A stretch of 64,000 nucleotides of DNA from Leishmania mexicana MHOM/GT/2001/U1103 (lineage: Eukaryota > Euglenozoa > Kinetoplastea > Trypanosomatida > Trypanosomatidae), in contig NC_018327.1 of assembly GCF_000234665.1 (NCBI RefSeq), positions 219,998 through 283,997 on the forward strand, read 5' to 3'. The first letter of the stretch is position 1; every line of letters starts with the position of its first letter. The notes under the pieces are model-generated. The model saw only the letters and a program-made list of their open reading frames with translations. It did not search any database and had not been told where the DNA came from. The translations under genes were made by a program, and so were the position numbers. Of this stretch, positions 40,501 to 48,290 are shown piece after piece.

Positions 40501-40963
40501 TGCGCAGGGACGGCAGAGGCACCTGACCCAGAGCTAAGAGGTACGGGACCGTGTGGACGGCGTCGTTCACCGCCATGTCGGCTCGAGCAGCAATGGAGCG
40601 AAGCACCCGTAGTATGTCCTCCTCCATCTGTGCAGTGTGTGCGTCGCCATGCTCAGGACGCAGCGCAGACGGGCTCAGCATATCTTGCTGTAGTTGGCGC
40701 CACTGTGCCTGTAGCGCCAGTGCGAGTGGTGACATCGCCGGCGGTCGTTCGACAGAGAACGCCAGGTCATCCGCTGGGTCATGTCGATGCTTTCCAGTGT
40801 GGGGAGAGCAGGAAGAGTTGCGACGAGGTGACGGCGGGGAAGCGATGCCGCTACAGTGCACACCGTCCCTGCGGAAGCGGCTCCGGAACGGGGAGGAGGC
40901 TGTTCCTGGCACCGCCGCCGCCGGCAAAGGCGGTGATGCGCACGCATGTACTCCACGATTCAT
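37529..40963 (-). CDS. Hypothetical protein, probable ARM/HEAT-like helical repeats
   Basis: From the ATG at 40963 the protein is 1144 residues (the frame extends 24 codons further but opens with a non-ATG codon and crosses a predicted splice site). From about 60 to 760 there are many amphipathic, Leu/Ala-rich helices, for example the run LRTQVVALAALRGVLSSL and later SLSALVALEGF and VRLFLSEDASVPAFLVQVLT, which is the look of an armadillo or HEAT solenoid. A disordered Ser/Ala-rich region follows. The last 130 residues are again ordered and rich in Tyr/His/Arg (LFLVHYTHLMTELPD, then HLYYLRRQLQL). No catalytic motif, signal peptide or membrane span is seen. I do not recognise the family; a scaffold role is only a guess. 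Confidence 0.85.
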   Translation of the reverse strand: MNRGVHACASPPLPAAAVPGTASSPFRSRFRRDGVHCSGIASPPSPRRNSSCSPHTGKHRHDPADDLAFSVERPPAMSPLALALQAQWRQLQQDMLSPSALRPEHGDAHTAQMEEDILRVLRSIAARADMAVNDAVHTVPYLLALGQVPLPSLRTQVVALAALRGVLSSLSGVYGDEAASAFVHDMLLGEHQGLQALSLSALVALEGFQAATGMHDGGSTKADEHRRTSSALGSSLARAPLSRSGHRSLLSRGQGNAQAEGRAWRAPWEHLEVPKAAPAALSHVSTASRLDNGADTSLEKSTALHGRTVHATLQLLRDAAGMCGPVADALLSSAALLKSCIGGLHRLPPPPPLPAGSVAGLAGGVSADSSEAMYAVYFHHCEDVLSLLLTLLIAESTRHNEASLVLCSFDAPRAVCALAQRLVRTNVFTSGAVCEGSSGATEEDASMLLWSALKVLGRLTRGCPAAVRLFLSEDASVPAFLVQVLTVSVAEIREAGALWVVALLETQPQASAELVHGLLHDASLLTTMSSPGSPPKVPTLSSSAPVPVFVASLLEMLRWRGAQMHVFGVSAILCWRWLLLSDSSRVAALLLRDSSLLATLIELILRGAASTSSSSSAALPARLTALEALHVFALSYALGSIDTRARLEAQVVRGQLSHATLRQLRTHAHIILERTHPAYWNAFPAMEVGLLEEEAELSEEMRLAGATVRRCVEDEAARGACSSGPSASSLMRRPGGRGGLAVCISTGAAWRQLVLESVWELTAGVAADASSNAVPTPSSARSSIARGHAAAPQQPQPASSQTSGFHPCAGVSAGGAFGVSPVRVLTSASSLRATAAPVNSAGGAMAENMGGEESATSLVDASAPPILTRAPRTIREATLLPTRQSTTAFRFRVVQQAENLDGIFVQDSMRVVLHLSQHYTQASTQSRASSQISPSMTRVAKERQRCGGRLLHSSPGETPRSRSRSTSPPLPVGPCVSSVMASPSAIFGTAPRFLDCSARIEKERNPFVPVTRLADRRQAQLKRRQWGVKELQREDVLLFLVHYTHLMTELPDAIAAVEDHLYYLRRQLQLCPTRVVRRRCLLNDLYMNVYPKVHLFLRYVHQQARRSRSVLQLLSTFSGGTIHSGNVLDVYDAVGRCTGLSAAE

Positions 40964-40996
40964 TTCTCGACAGTGCCCAGAGCCACGGAGACCGTG

Positions 40997-41040
40997 CTGG
41001 GGATACGGATCAGCAAAGGAATAGCACAGCAGCAAGAAGA
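40997..41040 (-). promoter_or_regulatory. Predicted trans-splicing signal for the helical-repeat gene
   Basis: On the minus strand a pyrimidine-rich stretch ends in CCCCAG with AG at 40998-40997. The resulting 5' UTR would be 33 nt and supports the ATG at 40963. Confidence 0.4.
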
Positions 41041-42554
41041 GCCGCGCCGCGGCGATGAACGGAAATTACAGTGAGAGTCGGAGGGAGAGGGTGGAAGACT
41101 CCCGAAAGCAAGCCCTCGAGCAGCGCAGCAGCGCTCGTTCGCCCGTGCACCTCTTTCTATGTCTATGTAAAGTGCTTGTTTCTTCTCTCTGCCTTGATGC
41201 GCGTGTTGGCTGATGACGGACATGCACGCCCACGACCACGCGTGCAGTGGTCTGCAAGCAACCGCCGAGGAAGAAACACGATAAGAGAGGAGTGAATGGC
41301 TGCTGGATATGGCACAGTTCCCGCGCTCGTTACGCAGAGACAGCGGCGGTGTGTACTGGTGCGTGCATGTGCACAGCTCGAGGTCACAGGGAAAGCATAA
41401 CGGCAAGGGTGAAAGAGCACATGTGAGTGTCAGGAGTGTGAGTGAGAAAGTGGACAGAGAAAGGGAGGCAGATCAAGCTTCTGGGAGTCAGCGATGGCTC
41501 TGGCACCGGCTCATGTGTGCGTGTCTCCGGCCTGAGAAGCACAGAGCACGGCCACTTCTATGCAGGTGGCGGGGTGGGCTGGAGAGGAGAGAGGATGGGA
41601 AAACAGGAAATAAGAAGTATCGTGCTTTGGCGCATCGCGCTTGCTAAGTATCCGCCCCCCATTCATGGTCTCTCCCTGTAATGCGAGCGCATAGCCCAGG
41701 AAACCCGCGTAGCCCTCTTCTCGGACTCATGCCGGTGCTCATGGCTGCGCGCCTGGAACCCCCCCATGCGCGTCGAGTGGGAGTTCTCATCACCACCTCC
41801 TCCCGTAGTCTTGTTCAGCTCTCCTACCAAGGCGAAAAGCTCGAAGACCACATGCAGCTGTAGATGGGCGTCTGTTTTCGGTGTGCACGCTGTTCTTCGG
41901 GCAGAGGTGAAGATGGGGCGCTGTTCGCGCAATCGGAGCCAAAAACACAAAACCCCTCCACCCACCCACCCCTCCCAAGCAGCCAGCGTGAGGCACAGCA
42001 CCACCACATCCACTTGAGTACTTCCCGCCCCCTTCCCATGCCGGCCGCATGTACGCACACTAAGAGAATACAATGCAAGCATTCAATCTTGCCGAGAGCG
42101 CACGCTGGTATGTACGATGAGCCTTAGCATGTAACCTCCCGCTCCTCTTTTCCCCCGTTCCACAGACACGCACACATGCAGGCAGAGAGAGACGTGCGGC
42201 GTGACGCAAGAGGATTGCTTGCCCTTGGCTCGTCGAGGACCTCTGAGAGAGCTAAGGCACTTTTGGATGCAGAGGAGGGGAGGTGCGGAGCACATGCGGG
42301 TGTGACAGAAGTGGGCAGAGGGACGGGCAGGGCGGGGGAGTGCCGAAGTAAAAGGCGCCCGTGCAACCAAGATAGTCGAACACGACACGGGAGTGCGTCG
42401 AGGGTCCGTCACCAGACTCAAAGAACTTCCTCAGCACACTCTCGCTCACCCGCCCACGCCACTGAGACACAGAGAGAGAGGCCTCACGAGATCCCCTCAC
42501 ACCCGGAGACACGGGAAGACCAAGGATACAGAGAGATGCGCACAGGGACCGCCA
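41041..42554. other. Intergenic spacer
   Basis: No supportable gene on either strand; ordinary UTR-like sequence with short purine runs. Confidence 0.5.
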
Positions 42555-43784
42555 TCAAGTACTCTTGCTCTTTGCTCCGCCACCACCGCTACCACCAGGA
42601 AGTGCGGCGGGTGGACCATGGCCACGGCCCACCCGCCTGCCACTTGCTCGATGCGCCCCAGGCAGTGATGACCCGGAGCTGCTCGTCTGCCAAAGGCTGG
42701 TGAGCATCGACAACCGCGCCGCAGCTGTAGAAGGCTCAGCAGAGCCGCTGTGCATATGATCACCACGTTCCGTCGCTGGCACACCATTGTTACCAGCTCC
42801 CCGTGCCTGGGCGCGATGCCAGCCCCCTAATCCCGCTCCGCTAGGAGCTTCTGTGCCCGTTGTTGGACGGTGCAATCCCCAGGCGGATGCTCGCACCTGC
42901 GGCGTAGTGTAGTGCCGTGTCCCGTCCACCTCGACGTCCGACATGAAATCCATGTCGTCCATGCTGTCAGCCCCCGTGGTGGGGGTAGGAGACAGAACAT
43001 TAAAGCTGATGCTGCTCAAACGGGGTCCTCCGCCAGCACTGGTGCTTGCGTAGCCCGAAGCAACACTGCCAGTTCCCCGGCTCCTCAGTCCGCGTGATTG
43101 CACCCACGATACGGTGCCAGCCCCGGTGCGGCCGCTCGATGGTGTGGCACCCACACTGCCAAGGTCACCGCTGACGCGCAGCGAGTTATCACTGCCACCA
43201 CCACCGGGGTCGGTCAGGTCACGTTGGAAGGAGGAAAAGCGGTGTGCCATGGGTGCGCCTGCCGCTGCGCTGTTCCGCATATCAGCGTCTGCTTGGAGGC
43301 CTCCAGCTGCGGCGGCGGCGGTGGCGTACTTTGTCGTCCGCACATCCTCTCCCCAGTCCAGTGCTGACATCTCCGTCACTTCCCCGCGCCGGCCGCTGCC
43401 CGTGCGGCTCTGTAAGCGCTTGGAAACGCGGCACCCGTAACGTCCACCAGCGTAGCTCGCAGAGTCGTCGTCACCGTGCAGGAGTGCCTCACGGCTGGTT
43501 CCATCATCCTCTCGCCTCCTGGTCCACTGCAGCTGCATCCACAGACGCCGCGCAGGTGCATTGAGAAACACGGCGATCCACAACGCCAGAGACGTGAAGA
43601 GGTACAGCAAGCCTCCGCGCAAGCATGTGTTCGCCTTCGTCTCCATGTCCCAGCCGTTCTTGGCGGCGAGCACCTCGAATGTCCAGTTACCGCAACGCAG
43701 CATGCGCGACATCATGAAGAGCAGCACCGCTGCAACGGTTGTGAAGGGCGCGCACAGCGACACGCACCTCGACGCGAGCGACAT
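42555..43784 (-). CDS. Two-span membrane protein with long disordered tail (paralogue of the gene at 47406)
   Basis: The ATG at 43784 gives 409 residues. The first 80 hold two hydrophobic spans (about 9-28 and 57-75) with a conserved loop between them, G32-N-W-T-F-E-V-L-A-A-K-N-G-W-D46. This aligns without gaps to the protein encoded at 47406-48191: about 40 of the first 74 residues are identical, including C11-A-P-F-T, L29-R30, C54 and G57-G-L-x-Y-L. The remaining 330 residues are Gly/Ser/Thr-rich and probably disordered and cytosolic. The short two-helix core with Cys and a GLxYL element in helix 2 recalls RNAseK / V-ATPase subunit f, but this is only a pattern likeness. The frame is open 32 codons upstream, across the splice signal. 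Confidence 0.88.
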   Translation of the reverse strand: MSLASRCVSLCAPFTTVAAVLLFMMSRMLRCGNWTFEVLAAKNGWDMETKANTCLRGGLLYLFTSLALWIAVFLNAPARRLWMQLQWTRRREDDGTSREALLHGDDDSASYAGGRYGCRVSKRLQSRTGSGRRGEVTEMSALDWGEDVRTTKYATAAAAAGGLQADADMRNSAAAGAPMAHRFSSFQRDLTDPGGGGSDNSLRVSGDLGSVGATPSSGRTGAGTVSWVQSRGLRSRGTGSVASGYASTSAGGGPRLSSISFNVLSPTPTTGADSMDDMDFMSDVEVDGTRHYTTPQVRASAWGLHRPTTGTEAPSGAGLGGWHRAQARGAGNNGVPATERGDHMHSGSAEPSTAAARLSMLTSLWQTSSSGSSLPGAHRASGRRVGRGHGPPAALPGGSGGGGAKSKST

Positions 43785-43795
43785 TACAACCTCTG

Positions 43796-43820
43796 CTGCG
43801 CAAAAAAAAAGAGAGAAGAT
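43796..43820 (-). promoter_or_regulatory. Predicted trans-splicing signal for the membrane-protein gene
   Basis: The minus strand reads TCTTCTCTCTTTTTTTTT (43819-43802), then GCGCAG with AG at 43797-43796, 11 nt before the ATG at 43784. It is the clearest splice signal in the window and rules out the upstream in-frame Met. Confidence 0.6.
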
Positions 43821-43881
43821 CGACCGTTCCGTCGTACGTCTGCTGTGGTACAGGATGACCGATGATGCTTGCCCACACACC

Positions 43882-44163
43882 TTCGATTTTGCCCGTCGAG
43901 GAGAGACAGAGGGGGGACGGGGGCGGGTTTGGGAGTCCGGGAGTCCGTCTGATCAAGTCCGTAGGAGAGGGGCCTTAGCAGCCGTCACGGATGGGAAAGG
44001 GGGTGTATTCGTTGCGGTGCAGGGTACTCTCTTCGCGCCATACAACGGAGATGGCGGGGCCGCAACCGTGCACAGATAAACGCACGCACACGCGTGCGTT
44101 CGCCTGCAAGAGAAGGGAATAGCGGGTCGGTGACCGGAGCGAGAGAGAAACGGCAAATCGCAG
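43882..44163. repeat. Duplicated block, left of gap
   Basis: From TTCGATTTTGC to CGGCAAATCGCAG this block is the same as 44264-44542 apart from a few differences in the first 60 bases (single-base indels and a short changed segment GGGAGTCCG/TTTAGGCG). The two copies flank a 100-N gap directly. Confidence 0.9.
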
Positions 44164-44263
44164 NNNNNNNNNNNNNNNNNNNNNNNNNNNNNNNNNNNNN
44201 NNNNNNNNNNNNNNNNNNNNNNNNNNNNNNNNNNNNNNNNNNNNNNNNNNNNNNNNNNNNNNN
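44164..44263. other. Assembly gap (100 N)
   Basis: Exactly 100 N between two copies of the same sequence; the real distance is unknown and may be zero or negative. Confidence 0.99.
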
Positions 44264-44542
44264 TTCGATTTTGCCGTCGAGGAGAGAAGAGGGGGGACGG
44301 GGGCGGGTTTGGGAGTCCTTTAGGCGTCTGATCAAGTCCGTAGGAGAGGGGCCTTAGCAGCCGTCACGGATGGGAAAGGGGGTGTATTCGTTGCGGTGCA
44401 GGGTACTCTCTTCGCGCCATACAACGGAGATGGCGGGGCCGCAACCGTGCACAGATAAACGCACGCACACGCGTGCGTTCGCCTGCAAGAGAAGGGAATA
44501 GCGGGTCGGTGACCGGAGCGAGAGAGAAACGGCAAATCGCAG
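44264..44542. repeat. Duplicated block, right of gap
   Basis: Second copy of 43882-44163. After 44542 the sequence continues uniquely (GGTCGTGGCGAGAGG...). The likeliest explanation is an overlap between contig ends that was not merged. Confidence 0.9.
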
Positions 44543-45950
44543 GGTCGTGGCGAGAGGGAGGGAGGGGGATGGTGGCAGACAACAACGCCACAGTGGGCGC
44601 AGACAGAGACACGAAGAAAGAGCCTATGAAGACGGGAGAGATCGGGGACGAGGGAGGAGTGGTCGACGGGGCGAAATCGCCTGCCGACGCGGGAGGCTCC
44701 GATGAGATGAGAGAGAATGCACCAAAACTAAAAAGATCAACCAAAAGAAGAAAATCAGGACGAGAGAGGGAGGAGGGGGGAGGAGGGGGGGCGAATCCCA
44801 ACCAGCAACGCGCGTGTACCCACGGGGGAAGATGCACGGCCGTCCTCAGCTATGCCTGACGGCGTCAGTGTGCGCGTGCTAGCGGCTGTCCGTCCGTGCG
44901 AGTGTGTCGCTCTACCAGCTATCATAGAATGAAGAGAGAGACACAAGGATAAGGAGCTCGTGTCCAGCTGCCAGGTATTACGTGCAGCTCTGCAAATACG
45001 CATGGAGTGTGCGTGTTGGCCCCTTCTGTTTGAGGGGCGCGCACCACCACCACTACCACTACCACTACGGCCGCTGCCACTGCCACAAGAGCCACAGGGG
45101 GTGGGAAACGAGAAAGCCGCGCACACAACGTGGAACAAGAGTGCGCTTCAACTCGCCGCGGTGCGTGTCTCTCGGATCACCTCCCGGATGGCGATCCGTG
45201 CGCCTGTGTGGGTGCGAGTGTGCCTACAGTGAGTGCGACCTCCACAGGGATGGCCAAAGCAACGGGGAGAGATAGAGTCAGGGGGCGAGGATGTCCGAGA
45301 GTGTGAAAGCAAGGAGTGCCACCTCTGTGCTTTTTTTCTTTTGGCAAGGAGGCATCAAGAGGGAGAGCGGCTGAAGCAGAAAATCAAAGACGAGGTACAG
45401 CTAGACCCGACAGTGGCTTTTGAGCAACCGCTGAAGTCCGCGACACCGCCCGTGGCGCGAGCCTCGTCCTTTTGCGAGAATAAATGTGCCGCATCCCTCG
45501 AGAGAGAGACGGAGTTCTGCTACTGCTGCTGTTATTGTTGTTTTTTTGTTTCATGTGTGAGGGGAGGGAAAGGGGGCTCTCCGTTGAAACACAAGCACAC
45601 ACTTAAAATGCGGCTCATCACCAGTGATGAGTGCCTCTCCCTCTCTCTGTGCGCGCACTTTCTCCTCGTCATCTCCAGCCAGAGGGGTTCTCTCGCACTC
45701 CATTTTCCTTGTTGAGTGTTTCTCCCCTGGAGAAGAATAAAAAAAACATTTTCCGTATCTCCGTACGCTTCTCCACACTTCTCTCGATCCACATGCCTAC
45801 ACGAAGGCACGCACGAGCAAACATGAAACAGTGACACCTGTCCCTTGATGTGTTTTTTGGCATGGGGGCTTCACCAGCGCCGACAGAGGTGCTCCTGCTC
45901 CGCTGGCGATCAAGGGGGGGGTGATACGCCGAACCTGTCACCGATAAGGA
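44543..45950. other. Spacer between paralogous membrane-protein genes, left part
   Basis: No supportable gene. Low-complexity runs, including (CCA)/(CTA) repeats near 45044-45090 and a T-run at 45540-45547. Confidence 0.5.
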
Positions 45951-45960
45951 GCGAACACTA

Positions 45961-46850
45961 TGCTGTCTTTAGGGGGCCAAAGAGGGCCCGGGGAGCGCAC
46001 CGCGTGGCATGTAAGCGGTGAGCCCCGTGCCTCGGGAGAACGGCCCACCCCCGTACGACACAGAATGGGTTCGTCAGGAATATCGTTCTGGAAATGGCAG
46101 ATCTTGGCGCTGCGCGCCACGGCGCAACCCAAGGAGGCGTCGCGTACCAGGCGATGATGTCGATCGCAAAAGGGATCCAGCGCGGGATGGTAGAGTCACA
46201 GCAAAGGAAAAAAACGAGGCGCCACCCGTCTTCCGAGATTTGTTGCTCCCTATGGCGAGTAGGCAGCCAGGAATGCTCTGGATCGCGGCCCTTATGACCT
46301 GGAAGACGGCGTCGTGATGGGATGACCCTTCGAGGATGACGGAGCGGTCCTATGTTTTTTTTTGGGAGGACAAAACAGGCATTCTTCGCTTCTGTTCGGT
46401 GGCAAACATCAGTTGCACACGCCCTCTCCCGCCGAGCCTCTAGTAGTCGTGGCGGGTGGCCTGACACCCGTCCCCATTGCAAAGTACACTTGCGACGCAA
46501 GTGCGGCGGGAGAGAAACCCTGCGCTTCAACCTTTCGACCGCGAAAGTTCGGGAGTTGCCACGGTCGCCGGGCTTCCCGGTTACAGAGTATCAAACACAT
46601 GGCGCTGACGCACGTCACGGCGCAGATGATGGGAGCGAGTCTCCCTTTACACCTCGCCGTGGCGCTGGGACGACACTGTTGGTTGACCAAGGGTTGCCAA
46701 GGACGGCCAAAGCAGGTTCACGTCGCTCTTTCCCAGGGCATATGTTCGTGTGAAAATGCAACCTTGCACATCACCCTCGGCCACCACTACGCTCTCTCTA
46801 TCTATCCCGCAGTGCACTTACACGATATGGGGCCGAAAGAAAAGTCGTAG
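45961..46850 (-). pseudogene. Frameshifted coding relic, probably from a mobile element
   Basis: Read on the minus strand, several stretches look like real protein in successive frames. The first, 46790-46650, reads QGCIFTRTYALGKSDVNLLW then PSLATLGQPT. The second, 46660-46410, reads RLAPIICAVTCVSAMCLILC, then PWQLPNFRGRKVEAQGFSPA and ASQVYFAMGTGVRPPATTT. The third, 46320-46210, reads DAVFQVIRAAIQSIPGCLLA. Between the first two a one-base shift is needed; later shifts and stops follow. Codon quality is far above that of the surrounding spacer. I do not recognise the family with certainty; a trypanosomatid element such as the tyrosine-recombinase retroelement TATE is a candidate. It is a pseudogene unless the breaks are sequencing errors. 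Confidence 0.4.
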
Positions 46851-47405
46851 CCAGACGGCGAGGATGTTCAGGCGCACGCGCGCGCATGACGCTCCTCAGA
46901 GCCAGAGAACACAAACAGCAGTGGAGCAGGTTGAGAAATCGATTGCCTCAAGAATGGCATTGCTCACCGCATGAACGGCGCAACGGAACGCTAGCCAACT
47001 GCGCCTTGACTGACGCATGACAAGCAAACCTCTGGATCTCTGCGACTCCCTATCACGCGGTACGTGGCTGAGACGGCAGCCCCTCACCTTCGAAAACCCC
47101 AGCACATGACTAGAACGACACAGCGCTCCTGCACACAATGGAAAGGAAGGGAGAGAGTGTGGCTTGAAAGTAGGGGAGTCGAACACATCACAGCGGCGTT
47201 TTTATGCGCCATTCTGCATAGACGCTCTGTGCAGGAGCGTCTCACTCCCCCACTCACCCTCTTTCCGATCAGCAGGGACACAGCCGAAAGGCTCAGGCAA
47301 CAGAGAAAAAGAGCGGCGAGAAAGTACACGAGCGAACAGCGCACGGGCAACCGCTGCGTGTGCGTCAGGTGGCCTCCATATGTTTTCTTCCTTCGCCAAC
47401 CTCTC
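46851..47405. other. Spacer downstream of the second membrane-protein gene
   Basis: 3' UTR-like sequence, less low-complexity than other spacers; no supportable gene seen. Confidence 0.45.
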
Positions 47406-48191
47406 CTACTGCAGCATGTAGTCCTCTTCCTGCGCGCTGGTCGCAGCCGACGTGGTCGCGCTTATTGGCAAGGGCTGGCGGCCCTGCGCCTCCCCACAAG
47501 CAAGCCTTTCATCGGCCAGCCCAGCAGACGGCAGCGGTTTCGCGGAGCTGATGTTCACTGCGGCACCAATAGAAGCCCCTCCCATAGCCGGAGATGAAGG
47601 GCATGAGAACACGAAACCCGTGCCGCCTGCATCAGTTCTTGCAGGGTCAGCTGAGCTCGTCTTTCCTCGAGAGTTGTCCGCTGCCACGAGATTGCTTGTC
47701 ATTATGGAGCTCGGAGGCGATGCCGCCTCTGCGGAAGGAAGCCCGAACGCCGAAAGAGTCGAATGCTGCGGAGATCTCACCACGGCCATCCTGACTGCTG
47801 TGATCGGTGTCGTCGTCATCACAATGACGTCCGTGGCGTGGCCCACGCCTTCCGTCTCGGACACCTTGCGATGTTTACGCATCAGCTCGCGCAAGCTGGG
47901 TAAACGACGCTGCCGCCACCATTTGGACGCAGAGGTCGGCAGTCTCGTTAGCTGGATGAGAAACGAGTCGAGGACTACCAGCACCCAGAGCACGATGGAG
48001 ATGATAAGGTAGATGAGGCCGCCATTGCGGCAGCAGCGCGACTTCGCTTCCGCGTCCCAACTGTGCTTCGCGGCTAGAACCGTGAAAGTCCAGTTGCCGT
48101 TGCGCAGCATGACAGAGAGCATGAAGAGAAGGATGGAGACGATGAGCGTGAAGGGGGCGCACGCGTACAAGCATCCGGTGCTGGTGTCCAT
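47406..48191 (-). CDS. Two-span membrane protein with disordered tail (paralogue of the gene at 42555)
   Basis: A 261-residue protein from the ATG at 48191. Helix 1 (about 9-28, CAPFTLIVSILLFMLSVML), the loop N31-G-N-W-T-F-T-V-L-A-A-K-H-S-W-D46 and helix 2 (57-76, GGLIYLIISIVLWVLVVLD) match the neighbouring paralogue without gaps. After a basic stretch (RQRRLPSLRELMRKHRK) the tail is Ser/Ala/Thr-rich and unrelated to the tail of the paralogue, so only the membrane core is under constraint. The Cys and GLxYL pattern is like RNAseK/V-ATPase subunit f, a proton-pump accessory; this is a hypothesis. An out-of-frame ATG lies 10 bases upstream of the start in the predicted 5' UTR and could lower translation. 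Confidence 0.88.
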   Translation of the reverse strand: MDTSTGCLYACAPFTLIVSILLFMLSVMLRNGNWTFTVLAAKHSWDAEAKSRCCRNGGLIYLIISIVLWVLVVLDSFLIQLTRLPTSASKWWRQRRLPSLRELMRKHRKVSETEGVGHATDVIVMTTTPITAVRMAVVRSPQHSTLSAFGLPSAEAASPPSSIMTSNLVAADNSRGKTSSADPARTDAGGTGFVFSCPSSPAMGGASIGAAVNISSAKPLPSAGLADERLACGEAQGRQPLPISATTSAATSAQEEDYMLQ

Positions 48192-48261
48192 GTTTGCGCA
48201 TGGGCTGCCCTACGCGGGAGCGGTGGTAGACCCGAGTTTGCTGATAAAGGCGGAGGGTGGG

Positions 48262-48290
48262 CTTGCCAAAAGGGAGGGGAGGGGTGGTGA
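48262..48290 (-). promoter_or_regulatory. Predicted trans-splicing signal for second membrane-protein gene
   Basis: Minus strand reads CACCCCTCCCCTCCCTTTTGGCAAG: a C/T tract at 48268-48288 and AG at 48263-48262, giving a 5' UTR of about 70 nt that includes one upstream out-of-frame ATG. Confidence 0.45.

Noticed and set aside
43985..44335. Open frames running through the N gap
   Set aside because: They exist only because N codons do not break the frame; flanking blocks are duplicated contig ends.
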